Source of the DNA: Seminavis robusta | Taxonomy: Eukaryota > Bacillariophyta > Bacillariophyceae > Naviculales > Naviculaceae | NCBI GenBank assembly: GCA_903772945.1 | Contig: CAICTM010000820.1 | Coordinates: 1 to 46,778, forward strand | Direction: 5' to 3' | DNA length: 46,778 nucleotides | Part shown: one piece after another, positions 29,209 to 39,937 of the stretch | Numbering within the stretch: position 1 is the stretch's first letter | How the letters are laid out: every line of letters begins with the position of its first letter | The notes under the pieces: model-generated | What the model was told of the DNA's origin: nothing | Database searches by the model: none | Seen by the model: the letters and a program-made list of their open reading frames with translations, nothing else | Position numbers and translations under genes: made by a program

Positions 29209-31027
29209 ATGTTATCCCCATCAAGCATCCATCGTCCTTGGAGAAAAGCGGCTTCCTGCTTCCCTCGCTCGACGACCAAGAGGGTATTGTCGTCCAATGT
29301 TGTTGCTGTGAACGACGACGAAGGTCCCAAACGATTCTGGAGCAAAAATCCTGAAACTGGGCGCTACCAACGCCCCATTTTCGTGGCTGCTACCCGACAA
29401 CATGTTGGAAAGACAACGGTGTCGCTGGCAGTATTATCTGGCATTCAAAAGAGATTTGATAAGATAGGTATGTGATGGAATGGACGGGAGCATGCTACAG
29501 TGCCTACTTTGTGTTGGCGTTCACTTCTATACGGTACATCTGACATGCATACACGCTTTTCGAACTAAACTGAAAGGCTTTATCAAACCGGTTGGTCAGC
29601 AGCATGTGCGAGTGGAGTCCTTGAAATCGCCTGGGAAAGAGATCCGGGTGGATAAAGACGTGGAACTTGTCAAGGAACGATTCCATCTGGACCATCTAGA
29701 CTATGAAGACATGAGCCCCATCCTGATTCCACGAGGATACACCAAAGATTATGTCGACGGAAAAATTGCCTTCGAGTCGCAGCTAAGTGATCTGGAATCC
29801 TCCATGGAAAGCGTTGCAGCAGCCAGTGATATCACAATCTGCGAGGGTACAGGGCACTGTGCTGTAGGAAGCATTGTGGGTCTCAATAACGCAAAGGTCG
29901 CCAGTATTATGGGTGCCGACATGGTAAGAAACCAAGACCAAACCAAAATCCGATTACGTTGCCGATTGGGTCAATTCACTCACTGATACGTACATGTACT
30001 GTGTGTAGCTCTTGGTTGCAAACGGTGGACTGGGTACGTTTTAAATGCAAGCAGACGGCTGCATCCTCTGGGTTTCTGCCGACTGACACAATCGCTTTGG
30101 CTGGTATGGCATGGCGTCTTTATTGACACAGGCAGTGCATACGACGAGCTGGAACTGAACAGGGTTTTGTGCGAACGATATGGTGTGAACGTTGCCGGTG
30201 TTGTGATCAACAAAGTCATTGTGGAAAAGTACGACCAAACACGGGAATACATGTCAAAAGCACTGATGAACAATTGGGGTATCCCACTGCTGGGATGCGT
30301 CCCAGATCGGCCTTTCCTAGGATGTCCCGCCCTTGCTGATTTGGAACGGCTCTTTAAGACAACGCTTCTTTGTGGAGAAGAGCACCGCTTTCGCCACTAC
30401 AATGTGGGAGACATTAATGTTGTCACCACAAACCTGACACGGTAGGAAACTTTGGGTTGTTGCTGGTTGTTTTCCAATGATTGTGAAGGCTCATCTCCCC
30501 TTTTCTCCCCTGGAAGCTTCCTTGAAAACTTGAGAGAAAAGCCAAAGCGAACCCTTTATATTTGTCATGTTACACGAGATGATCTCATTGGTAAGCTGCA
30601 GGCAAAAAGTCAAGGCAGAAGCTCAGCAGTGTTTGTGTCTATGTGCGCTCTTGAGATTCTTACTAGTACCTTCCCATGCTCTTGATCCCGACCCTTTCTC
30701 TGATCAAATTTGATTTCAGTGGGATTCATGGGTGAACATCAGCGTAGGATTGCCAATGGAGAAGATCATGAGTTTGAAGCAGCTCTTCTGATTTGTGGCA
30801 GGAAGAAGAAGTATCAGTTGTCTGCTGAGATATCTGACCTCCTCCAAGGTTTGGAAGGAGCTCCGGTGATGGTTGTGGAAACATCAACACATGAAGCCAC
30901 ATCCATGATTGCCCAATACACTCCCAAATTGAACATTGATGACACGAACCGAGTTGGTGTCGCCATTGATCACTATGAACCCTATATCGATTTTGATGAG
31001 ATTCTACGGAGAACTCAGACAGACTAA
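29209..31027 (+). CDS. BioD-like/DRTGG-domain protein (phosphotransacetylase N-terminal type)
   Basis: Spliced gene, join(29209..29467, 29577..29923, 30009..30033, 30132..30441, 30517..30590, 30720..31027), 440 aa. Every junction is GT-AG and keeps a family-consistent frame, e.g. KIG-FIKPVGQ and GGLG-SAYDELELN; the third exon is only 25 nt. Residues 1-35 look like a mitochondrial presequence (Arg/Ser-rich, no acids). The P-loop variant is FVAATRQHVGKTT (58-70), followed by GFIKPVGQ, CEGTGHCAVGSIVGLNNA and LLVANGGLGSAYDELELN, typical of dethiobiotin-synthetase-like AAA_26 domains. The C-terminal half (GFMGEHQRRI, ALLICGRKKK, VMVVETSTHEATSMI) matches the DRTGG regulatory domain. It has no phosphotransacetylase catalytic domain, so it is probably a stand-alone nucleotide-binding regulator. 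Exact function unknown. Confidence 0.85.
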
Positions 31028-31106
31028 TACCATCTCCTGAGAGATAACTGAAGAAATATTGTTCAGTTATCCGCTGTAGAGGCTACTTGAAAGTTGTAAA
31101 GGCAGG

Positions 31107-34100
31107 TTATTCTCGTATGGTCTTGACAAGTTCTACTTCAATGTGATCCACCTTCAGCTGAGCTCCCCATGACTGGTACAACTGCCTGGCCTGCTGAAAG
31201 TAGTCAGCCGCTTCTGAGAGTCTCCCAGCGTGCCGGAGCATCCTCCCAGCCTTTTCACAAGAGATTGCCTGATCACTGATGAAATTCTCTTTTCTCGCAT
31301 ATGCAATGGCCTGCTCATATTTCAATAGAGCTGCAGAAAACCGACCCTGGCAAAATTCCAGTTCTGCATCCATCAAATGCAGTTTGTTGGTGATATTGTC
31401 TGGGCAATGCTCTAGCCACTTCTTCATCTTCGATCGCAGCCGTTTTGCTTCTGCAAGTTTCTTTCGCCTATTCCAACCAGTGCATGTTCTAGCAAGTGCC
31501 GTCAATGCCAGACCTCGAAAGAAGATATGATATACTGTGAAAAAAGGAAGGATGAATCCCTGAAAGTGTGCTGCATGCTTCTTGTGCAGAGTTTCTGCAG
31601 ACAGGTTCTCATTCATGGTCACTAGCATCATGTACTTGCAATGAAGCAATATGATCAGGACGTGTTCTAGATTTCCCTGCAGTTGCTGAATGGCTTCTTC
31701 TTCAATCAACCAGTCACCAGTTAAACTCAGTGGATTTCTGGCTCCACCCGTCAAGTTCTGGCAGATTTGCAAGGAGCAAGATGCAACAAACCAAAGCTTG
31801 CGTTGCCTATAGGTTCCACAGAGACCTTCATACTTGGCCAGCATGCTCATGCAACAGGGAATTGAATCTCCTAGAAACATTCGGAAACAGGACGAAAAGA
31901 TAGTGCCTGCCATTCCATGCTATCCAATCATGGGTTGGGATTAAGGCCTGTTTGAGACAATAGTGCCCTTGGGGAAGAGAAACACCCGTGTAGCCCAGTG
32001 CGATGCTTACCTCCATAAAACCTGTCTCCATCGCCAAGTCACCAGCTTTCACCATGGGTTCCAAGATAGACCGAAAAGAAGACTTTGATGCCTGAATGAT
32101 TAGATAGAAAAGGAAGATGATCTGCCCCTCCAATTGCTTTGATGGAAACTTCTCCAGAATTCTCATTGCCAACCTGCCAAAGCGGTATGCATCGTCCAAT
32201 TGGCCTAATTTCACGAGGTACAGGCCGTACAAATGGAAACCAAGTGCAGCTGAGGGCCGATGGCAGAGTCAAAGGAAACCTGTCAGAACGATTCACTGTC
32301 ATCAAATCGAAATGTTTTGCAGAAGACTTGACCTACCCAGTGGACTCAATCCATGCTTGAAACTCAGTCGTACCAATCGAAGGACTGGCAGCATTGCACT
32401 TTCTTCACTCTTGCAGTTTTCTAAGATGTTGTTCATAACATAGAGAACTTTCATTGCAGCAATGATTCGGGCATCTTGCAGCTCAGGAAGCGCCAAAATG
32501 TCTTCTTCTGTTTTGCTGCCAATTGCCTGCTTCACGAGCGTTATCTCGAGAAGGACAGACATGAGACCAGGCTGGCGGGGGACTGGCTCCTTCAAATCTT
32601 TCAACGTTGTCCAACAGAGATCAAGACCCTTTTCTGGTTGCCCACTGGATGCATGGGACATCAGTTGGGTGACCAATGCTCTGTTTTTGTCCCGAGTGAA
32701 GCGAGCATTCTGGCTCACTGCGATTGCTAGAGCATCTACTTTCTCATGTTCTCCAATGCAGTATGCAAGCTCAGCTCCTGTACTGTAGAGATCAAGACTA
32801 AGATTGTACTGATCTCGCCAATGACGATTGCTGAGTACATGGAGGCCACAATCGATGTACTCCGACGCAGCCAAAAATGCCGATTTCTTGGCAGCCTCCC
32901 TACTTGCTCGAAGGAAAACTCGAGCAAAATCATCCATTTCTTCAGGATCCGAAAGATGATTGAGGCCATGTTTGAGCTGGTCGGCGATGAGGATGATGTG
33001 TTCCTTGACCTTTTCCGTTGACAGCTGGCGACGTAGATTGCGACCAATCTTTAAATGGAATTGATCTCTTTCATCGTCGGATGGAATCAGTGACAGGGCG
33101 GCCTCTCGGAATTTGTCGTGAGTGCAGCAACCCATCCCTGTATTCACGTCGTAGACGACGAATCCCTTGTCGGCAGCTACCCCCAAGGCCAGGAGAACTT
33201 GTGACGAAACCAGTGTTCCCGCGTGGAATAAAATAAATTCGGAAAAGGTACTCCCAAGACAAGCAATGGTCTTGACGAGCACACCAACATCAGCGGGTAA
33301 TTGTCGAAGTTTCTTTGCCAGCAAGGGAACTATCAAAATGGCGCTGGAGGTTGGTAGAGCCAGCACCAGCGCAGCTTCGTCCCATTTCCATTTTCCCAAT
33401 TCTTGATATAGAACGCCGTCATCCACGAGACCTTGTAGGCATAGCTTGACGAAAAGGGCATTTCCGCCTGTGTGCCCCGTTACAATTTCCGCCAGTGGAA
33501 GCACTTCCGAGTAGTACAAGCCCAAGACATCCGCCAGCAGGCACGCCACTGCAGACTGTGTCAAGCTGTGTACCTGTATGTCCGTAATGGTGGCGGTTTC
33601 GTTGTCATCAATTTCTCGCAGCCTTATCGACAGCACATCATGCTTGCCCACTTCATTTCCGCGACAGGTTCCTACCACTAGCAAATTTTGTTGCGCTGTT
33701 TGCCCATGGCTGCAAGTCACCAAAGCAGTGAGGATATCCAAGGAAGATTCGTCAATCCACTGCACGTCGTCTAAGAGTAACACAACTGGTTTTTGAGAAG
33801 CAATGGCCCGAAGAAAGAGACAAAACGCGGCCACAAATCTGGCCGGGTTAGGTGTGGACATGCCCACTTTGAAGGAATGACTTGAGGAACTGTCCAAATC
33901 GATTCCACTAGCAACAGATTCATCCAAAGTTTCGGCATCTGACAAGGGTTCTGGTTGTTCTTCTTTGGTATTTAAAAACTGGCCGAGACCAGGTATAGCC
34001 TTTACAAGGATGAACACTTCGGATCCAACTCCTTCTGTGATGCTTTCTTTTATTGCTTTTGCGACTTGACTGTCACGGTATGCCATTTGTGTCAAGAATT

Positions 34101-34485
34101 CCTCGGCCGCCGCCAGGAAAGGGCCGTGAGGTTTGTGGATTTGTTCGTCGAATTTCCCACTGAGGAAAAAGCCTTCCTCCTCTTCGATTTTGGGCGCCAG
34201 AGAACGAGCCAAGGCAGATTTGCCCGTTCCCGAGGCCCCGGTGATCAGCACCAACTCGGACTTTGCCGAGGGCTGACGACATCGGCTGTAAGCATCCTGA
34301 AGTTCCCTTAGCTGAGGTTCGCGGTCATATAGTTTCGCCGCATCATAGTCGATCTTTGTCGGCTCTGGGGGAGAAATTGAATCCATGTTGCCACTTCTTC
34401 TGGAGTGTCTGTGAGCTGTTTCTTTGTTGTTCTCAAAGGTTGTGATGAGATTGCTGCGGGTGGCCAGCAAAAGTCTTGGATCCAT
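31107..34485 (-). CDS. Predicted AAA_16/TPR ATPase (STAND/MalT-like)
   Basis: Spliced on the minus strand, join of 34485..32337, 32249..32011 and 31919..31107, 1,066 aa. Introns are 87 and 91 nt with GTAGGT/GTAAGC donors and CAG/TAG acceptors. Splicing rejoins GLSPL-AALGFHLYGLY and TGFME-HGMAGTIF. The ATPase domain has an entry motif LYDREPQLREL (52-62), Walker A GASGTGKS (83-90) and Walker B VVLLLDDVQWIDE (233-245). The second half is helical: TPR-like repeats ending in LKYEQAIAYARKE and AADYFQQARQLYQSWG. This domain order matches the large predicted-ATPase family often fused to kinases or cyclases; here no effector domain is fused. M34 (ATG 34,386) is an alternative start. Likely a signalling switch; partner unknown. 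Confidence 0.8.
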
Positions 34486-34871
34486 GCAGCCGTACGTTAC
34501 TGGACTGGTACTGGTACTGCAGTGGTACTGGTACCAGTACTCAATATCTTTTCGAAGAAAGGCAACTGGACTGAGACAATTGATTATGGTGAGCTTTCCG
34601 TGAAGAACAGCGCAGAGCTTCTTCCGTCGTCCAGTCCTGCCTGAAATCGTGCGCGACCGTTTTTTCCCTCTCGGGTTCGCAAACTGTCCGAAGCCCCACT
34701 AGTACGGTGTACCGCAGTACCGTCCGCAACGGTACCGGTACCATACAGCTGTATCTGTACCTCAAAGCTTGGTTATAAGATACTGTACTTCTGGTGAATT
34801 GGTGTGTTACGTTATGCTGGAAAGATCTGCAAATTGATAGAAAGAAAGAACTAAATGACTTTGTCGCAACT
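34486..34871. promoter_or_regulatory. Upstream region with GGTACTGGTACC-type tandem motifs
   Basis: Starting within 20 nt of the ATPase ATG is a run of GGTACT/GGTACC half-palindromes (about 34,503-34,540), and a second cluster (CCGCAGTACC, GGTACCGGTACC) lies at 34,712-34,760. Similar clusters occur upstream of other genes in the window, so they may be promoter-associated. Confidence 0.4.
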
Positions 34872-35339
34872 ATGCATAAGCGTAATGCTCGTGTTCAAGC
34901 AATGGTAGACAAACCCAACGGTAAGGAGCCAATTAACCAGTGGTTTCGTACCGAGCCTACTCGGCGCCATGTTCTGCTACCATTGTGGAAGTCTGGCTTT
35001 ATGACGCGTGAAAAATGGGAGACGATGGCGGGCACAGATGATGATGTCAAACTGTTTCTCAAATTGATCGATGAGTTTGCTGACGTGGACTTCAATGACC
35101 TTTGGGGATACCTAGATGACTGGGAAAACATGATGGAAGTGGATCCGCACCGTGTCCGAATGGCAACGGCAGCTTTCATGTTCTTTGATGGAGATGAGGC
35201 AGCTTTGGTCCGTTGGGTTGGCGGTCCGCATGTGAATGCCCACCACATTGTGTTGCCCATTGCCCTTCTGGAAGCTCAAGGACAGGAAGTGGCCCCAATC
35301 GCACTGGGTGCATTGTGGAGAGCAGGGGTGGAACCTTAA
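34872..35339 (+). CDS. Small ORF resembling a retroelement fragment
   Basis: 155 aa from ATG 34,872. The frame is open 26 codons upstream, but only to a GTG, so the 5' end is uncertain. Contains PINQWFRTEP, a run of acidic helices (FADVDFNDLWGYLDDWENM) and AALVRWVGGPHVNAHH. A segment RW(I/V)GGPH..AH precedes the reverse transcriptase in some algal retroelements as I remember them, but the frame ends with TAA at 35,339 and no polymerase follows. Possibly a truncated retroelement, possibly a host gene. Confidence 0.35.
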   Translation: MHKRNARVQAMVDKPNGKEPINQWFRTEPTRRHVLLPLWKSGFMTREKWETMAGTDDDVKLFLKLIDEFADVDFNDLWGYLDDWENMMEVDPHRVRMATAAFMFFDGDEAALVRWVGGPHVNAHHIVLPIALLEAQGQEVAPIALGALWRAGVEP

Positions 35340-35464
35340 AGTGCAACTTTGGTTTTTGAGCTTCCTCCATGCTTGCAGGCAGGTTCTGCCTTTCACCATC
35401 GGCCAAAGCTCAGTGACTTCCCTAATGAATCTATTGTACATGTACCTCTCACAACTGTTCCCAC

Positions 35465-36703
35465 TCACAACTGTCCGTTCATCGCGTAGTGATCGGCCGC
35501 CCCAACATAATTGATCTGCTGCGCCACGCTCACAAATACGCCATGCTTCACAGTGCCATTGCTGTCCTTCAGATCAACTGCATTTAGACCAAATGCTACT
35601 TTTGCAATAGCACTGCAATTGAGGTTTTTGAGGTAAATTGTGGCGTCAGCTTTGACTCCACACGTGACATTGACTGTTCCTGTAGCATTCATCTGAAAAG
35701 GGTCGACTGGGAGCCAAGTAAGACAATCCAACGGTGGCAGAATCGTTGCTTGCCCTCGACGAGAATGCTGTGGAGTCAAACCGGCCTGAATTCCACAAAA
35801 GATAGCACGGGCATGAAAACCTCCAAGCTCGTCCTTGACGAGCAAAAGCGTTCCACTGTCACCAGGTTCTCCTTGATCGAGTAGAAACCGCAAGTGGCCG
35901 CCAGACTCAACGTTACTCGTCGAAACAAGGGTACCATCACGGCTAGAAACAACGCTTCCGAGTCCTCGGCCAACAATTCGTGTCCTTCGCGGTTGTTTTG
36001 CTTTTTCTTGTGTCACTTTGGTAAACTGCGGTAAAGTTCTCCCAGACGGAGGGGGTGACTTTACCTTGATGACAATCAGATCCTTGTGTACAGGCAGTGG
36101 ATTTTTGAAATCTGGGTTGTAGGGGTCTACCAAGTAAATGCCTTCGACGCCCAACATAGTAATCGCTTGAGGTAGTTCAATGAACATGCAGTTCCCAGTA
36201 GTGGCAATCGGAATGGCACAATGGGCAGCACAAACGATACAACATGTGCCCCCGTAATCAAACCAGGTATAGGTTGCCTGTTTCCCTTCTGTGAGCGTGT
36301 GAGCTTCAGCCCCAATCACAGGGATGGCATGGAAATTGTCACACGACATCGGATTGAGAGTGAATTCAACTCGGTCAAACCGTTCGTCCACTCGGTCAAA
36401 CCGTTCGTCCACTCGGTCAAACCGTTCATTCATCACCTTCAACAAATCCGCAATCGACGGCGGCCCCCCTCCGTTCCATCCGGATCCACCAAGTCCTCTA
36501 GTTGAATTTGTGGTTTCGGCCAAAGGCTGACGATTCGTCATGTTGTTGCTGTGGCTTTTGAGAGAGAGGAGAGCTTTGTTGAGTGAGAGGTGTTGTTGAT
36601 CGTGTTGTGTGCACCGCTCACGGTGACCGTTGTCATGGTGCTGGAACAGATCGAATTGGATTGATTGAGGTCGCTGAGATGAGTTTTTCTCCACGGTATC
36701 CAT
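35465..36703 (-). CDS. Trypsin-fold serine protease with FDRVDER repeats
   Basis: 412 aa from ATG 36,703; M55 (ATG 36,541) is an alternative start that would drop a His/Gln-rich leader. A PA-clan triad is visible: H161 in VCAAHC, D208 in HKDLIVIKV and S283 in GEPGDSGTLLL. At residues 93-112 the 7-residue unit FDRVDER occurs three times in perfect tandem, a likely short coiled coil for oligomerisation. GGGPP precedes it. No signal peptide or obvious propeptide cleavage, which is unusual for a trypsin and suggests an intracellular or organelle role, or a protease relative like those of some viruses and plants. Substrate unknown. Confidence 0.7.
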   Translation of the reverse strand: MDTVEKNSSQRPQSIQFDLFQHHDNGHRERCTQHDQQHLSLNKALLSLKSHSNNMTNRQPLAETTNSTRGLGGSGWNGGGPPSIADLLKVMNERFDRVDERFDRVDERFDRVEFTLNPMSCDNFHAIPVIGAEAHTLTEGKQATYTWFDYGGTCCIVCAAHCAIPIATTGNCMFIELPQAITMLGVEGIYLVDPYNPDFKNPLPVHKDLIVIKVKSPPPSGRTLPQFTKVTQEKAKQPRRTRIVGRGLGSVVSSRDGTLVSTSNVESGGHLRFLLDQGEPGDSGTLLLVKDELGGFHARAIFCGIQAGLTPQHSRRGQATILPPLDCLTWLPVDPFQMNATGTVNVTCGVKADATIYLKNLNCSAIAKVAFGLNAVDLKDSNGTVKHGVFVSVAQQINYVGAADHYAMNGQL

Positions 36704-37245
36704 TGGTACCGGTACCGGTACGGTACCGGTACCGTGGGAATGACTGCCAGAAGGTGCGCGATTCGATGAGTCGAGTGACGAGAGGAGGACTGAATATTAT
36801 AATGGGCGATGGGGCAACTTGATTGGGCAGACCTCAGGAAGATGTGCAAGATCACGTTTTCTAAATGCTGTCAGACTGTTGCTACTAGTATTTCATGCTT
36901 GATGCTGGCAGTTTCCAACAGACTAGCCGGTCAATCTATCTCTGTAAAAGGAGATTGAATTCTTAACTTTTCTTCGGGCGTCGTGTCATACCGGTACGGG
37001 TATGCCGAATGGTGAGCTCAGGAACCGATGCGACGTAGTTTTATGTCTGAAGGCCAAACAGATTGCAACAAAGTACTATATCGAGAAGATACCACGGTGA
37101 GATAGAAAAGAGCTAAGGGTACATATAGAAAGAGTTGGTGTTGCGTACCTGATGCTTTTAAAAAACGGGCAGCCTCTGAACTGTTCCATAGCAGAAGGAG
37201 GAACTATGCATAATGGCATTTGGACGCTGCTTTTCTTTTGCTTGG
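36704..37245. promoter_or_regulatory. Intergenic region with GGTACCGGTACC array
   Basis: At 36,704-36,740 there are six or so overlapping GGTACC/ACCGGT units directly upstream of the protease ATG, a perfect-palindrome-rich array. The remaining 500 nt show no gene. A further ACCGGTACGGGTA motif is near 36,990. Confidence 0.5.
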
Positions 37246-38256
37246 TTAGACGCAGTATGTGACAAAGCCAGTGAGCAGAATGACAAAGATAAAAAGCGAA
37301 AAGGCCATTCCATCGTACAACTTGCGAAATACGTCGAGGCCGCTGGCAAGATCCTTGGGGATATCAGGTGTGCCATTTTCGCCCAAATCCATGGCCTCGT
37401 CGGAAAGAATTTTTTCGATAATGTTTTCTGCGTCAATTGCTTGTTTGGCAGAGACTAAATTGCTGCTGTCTGCGTTCAGGGTAGCTAGCATGGTTGTAGA
37501 TGTGAACAGCAGCAGCAGGAAATCATCCGCCCCTCGAAAGACAAAGAGAAGATATTCCGCCACATTGGCAGCGATGAGACCCGCCATTTGTGCCATCAAT
37601 CCCAAAAGCAATATGAGTTTGCGTTTCCTTTGAATGGAGGAAAAGAAGAACAAGAAGGCATTTCCCCTGACTTTTCCAAGGAAACTGTTGACACTGACAA
37701 TTCCGAAATATAGCGAAAGGATACAGGCCATTGTGATTTCCAGTCCTCGGATACCTAAATCCGTTTGTTCGTGATCATGATGGCATAATTCTCCGTCCAA
37801 CTTTCGATATAGCTGGACTCCAATGGCTGTGGGCACCAGAACCTGTATGGAGATTCCCAAGAACATCATGATACCATCTCTGGGTAGCCTCGCCACAAAC
37901 TCTCGAGGATCCAGCGCAATCCATGAATATACGTTGACGTGTGTCTGAGCCAGCATTCGAAATTCTCGAATGTGTTCCCGGTCTCGGTCGGCACACTGAG
38001 AGCAGCCAGGGTGTTTTCTGGCGTACCCATAGCAACAGATGGGGACTGCTGCCAACGGACAGCGCTCTTCCTTCGCTTTTCGCTCTTCGGCTTGAATCTC
38101 TTTCCAAATTTGCACGGACGTTCTTCGTCGGCGTACAGATTCCTTCGGCGTGCAGTTTTCGACTTTCCTCAGATGGGAAGATTCAATGTCGTCGACGTCA
38201 ATTTCCAGTGGATCGTACTCGTCGGGATCCACAGTCTCGTTCGAGTCGACTGTCAT
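37246..38256 (-). CDS. Multipass membrane protein, unknown family
   Basis: 336 aa from ATG 38,256. Acidic N-terminus (DPDEYDPLEIDVDD), then a Cys-containing segment (CPLAAVPICCYGYARKHPGC.QC) that could bind metal, then hydrophobic segments at about 128-150, 170-198, 213-235, 237-260 and 314-336. The stop falls at the end of the last hydrophobic segment, so an additional 3' exon cannot be excluded. A charged loop (KQAIDAENIIEKILSDEAMD) separates segments 4 and 5. Not recognised. The Cys pattern plus membrane topology is the main clue. Confidence 0.6.
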   Translation of the reverse strand: MTVDSNETVDPDEYDPLEIDVDDIESSHLRKVENCTPKESVRRRRTSVQIWKEIQAEERKAKEERCPLAAVPICCYGYARKHPGCSQCADRDREHIREFRMLAQTHVNVYSWIALDPREFVARLPRDGIMMFLGISIQVLVPTAIGVQLYRKLDGELCHHDHEQTDLGIRGLEITMACILSLYFGIVSVNSFLGKVRGNAFLFFFSSIQRKRKLILLLGLMAQMAGLIAANVAEYLLFVFRGADDFLLLLFTSTTMLATLNADSSNLVSAKQAIDAENIIEKILSDEAMDLGENGTPDIPKDLASGLDVFRKLYDGMAFSLFIFVILLTGFVTYCV

Positions 38257-38890
38257 GATTTCTTCGCAAAGTGCTAATTGTTGTTGTCTGGGTTAATGAA
38301 CCGCTGTCAATAACAAGGATAGCCGTCCAAGTATATGTGCTACATTGCTTCAGACAGATAGCCAGGGTAGGAAATGGGCAGCCAGAGCTGCAACAATTGA
38401 TAAGAGACTGCTCGGATCCATGCACCACCGCAACGGGTCGGTCGTCGGTCGCCGCGAACCCGATCTTTTGTGATGAAAGGAAGGGGGGTTCCAGCTTGGG
38501 GGGGCTACCCCTCCCCCAGAAATTCCAACCTTTAGCGGACCCATCTTGCACAAACTTCCCGAGATCGGCTTATGGAAAACATAAACGTAATCAATCAAAG
38601 AGGATACCTCCAGGAGTATGATTTGCGCTTTGAGTTTTGTCCAAATTGACTTGCGGAAGGATTGCATGGGGCGTTTGCTGTCGGGACCGTACATTCCATC
38701 AACAATGAAGAAGGGAAAATTTCCACACAGGACTCACAGAGGCCTTGATACCGGAGCAAGTATGGGTTCAATACCATCCGGCTTTCGATTCTGTAGGTGA
38801 AAAACTCAACTGTGGCAAAAGTTCCTGTTGCTAAAAAAGCTGACTCCAAACATCCACCTCTGTGGCTTTGACCTTTTGGGACATTTGCTC
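38257..38890. other. Intergenic region, no supported gene
   Basis: 634 nt. Frames of about 110 codons occur on both strands but lack any recognisable sequence pattern. A G-run (GCTTGGGGGGGCTACCCC, near 38,491-38,511) is the only notable feature. Confidence 0.45.
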
Positions 38891-39937
38891 CTAGCTAGAG
38901 GCCAAAAACGAGATCAGAACTGTTCCCACAGTGACACTGGCAGACACTATCTGGCTGCTGCAAGGATCTCCACTGGAATGGGCAGCTGGAGTCGGGGCAT
39001 CTGTTGCAGTTGGAGTGATTGTGTCAGACGATGCAGTGGTTGCCGTGGATCCACCGGGACACGGATTTCGAAGACGCCAGTCGTCATACATTGACTTCAG
39101 CTCAACAGTAGGGTCCTTCACCCCATCACCAATAACGTTAAGCTCCAGCAAAACAGTGGAGTCCGCTGCTTCTACTTTGATAAAGGCCCCTGCCGCTGGG
39201 GTTCCCACAGCTTCTTTAGGATCCAGATCCGCACGAATACAACGCGCATCCCCACTATCGGTACCGGTATCAGGAACAGCCAGCAAGGCAATCATCATGC
39301 GATCAGGTAGATCGCATCCTTCTCCCCGAGGGTCGTGCAGGCCTGCAAAACCCTTAGCCACGACCGACACAGTGAGTTCTTCTACTACGTTGCCCTGGAC
39401 CGAGTAAGCAAAGCGGTCTCCAATGGTCCCCTGATTGTCTTCTTGTGATGTGCCAAAAGTGCCAAGAGCTTCGTACAAGGGCGCAATGCTAGGTCCTGTG
39501 TAAGCAGCTGCTCTACCTTTCAAATCCACAACTGCATTCTGGCGAAACTCATAGTCTGGCACAGTGTCGGGAAAGCCGTACAAGTCCAAGTAGATTGGGG
39601 AGCGAAGGGTATTGTTGTCGAGGTTTCGCATTCTTTCCAGAATTATCTCAGGATCTTCTTCATTCTGAATCATGTCTTGAGCAGTCAAAACAGCCTCAGA
39701 ATCACCTTCCAGAGTGACAGCCTGGGTGTGGAGGACACCAAATCCTGGAACACCATGATAAAGGGCGGCCAATACATTTCTTCCTTGGACGCAAGTGGCG
39801 CCAGCTCCCCCAATAAATTGATCCTCTCGATCCACGGCCACGATGGAATATGTGGCTCTTGTCAAATTCGACTTGGCGAGCAATACAATAAGACATGCTG
39901 ATGATAGAGGATGAGTTGTGGTAGGGGAAATCTTCAT
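38891..39937 (-). CDS. Secreted, probably GPI-anchored DUF1028 (Ntn-hydrolase-fold) protein
   Basis: 348 aa from ATG 39,937. A signal sequence (SSACLIVLLAKSNLTRA) precedes TYSIVAVD. DUF1028 proteins start their domain with T-(F/Y)-SIVA, and cleavage after Ala28 would leave Thr29 at the N-terminus as an Ntn nucleophile. Later conserved blocks: GGAGATCV, FRQNAVVDLKGRAAAYTG and FAYSVQGNVV. The C-terminal 60 residues are Ser/Thr/Pro-rich and end in a hydrophobic tail (SVTVGTVLISFLASS) after a small-residue site, as in GPI-anchor signals. Likely a cell-surface enzyme of unknown substrate. No introns. Confidence 0.8.
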   Translation of the reverse strand: MKISPTTTHPLSSACLIVLLAKSNLTRATYSIVAVDREDQFIGGAGATCVQGRNVLAALYHGVPGFGVLHTQAVTLEGDSEAVLTAQDMIQNEEDPEIILERMRNLDNNTLRSPIYLDLYGFPDTVPDYEFRQNAVVDLKGRAAAYTGPSIAPLYEALGTFGTSQEDNQGTIGDRFAYSVQGNVVEELTVSVVAKGFAGLHDPRGEGCDLPDRMMIALLAVPDTGTDSGDARCIRADLDPKEAVGTPAAGAFIKVEAADSTVLLELNVIGDGVKDPTVELKSMYDDWRLRNPCPGGSTATTASSDTITPTATDAPTPAAHSSGDPCSSQIVSASVTVGTVLISFLASS

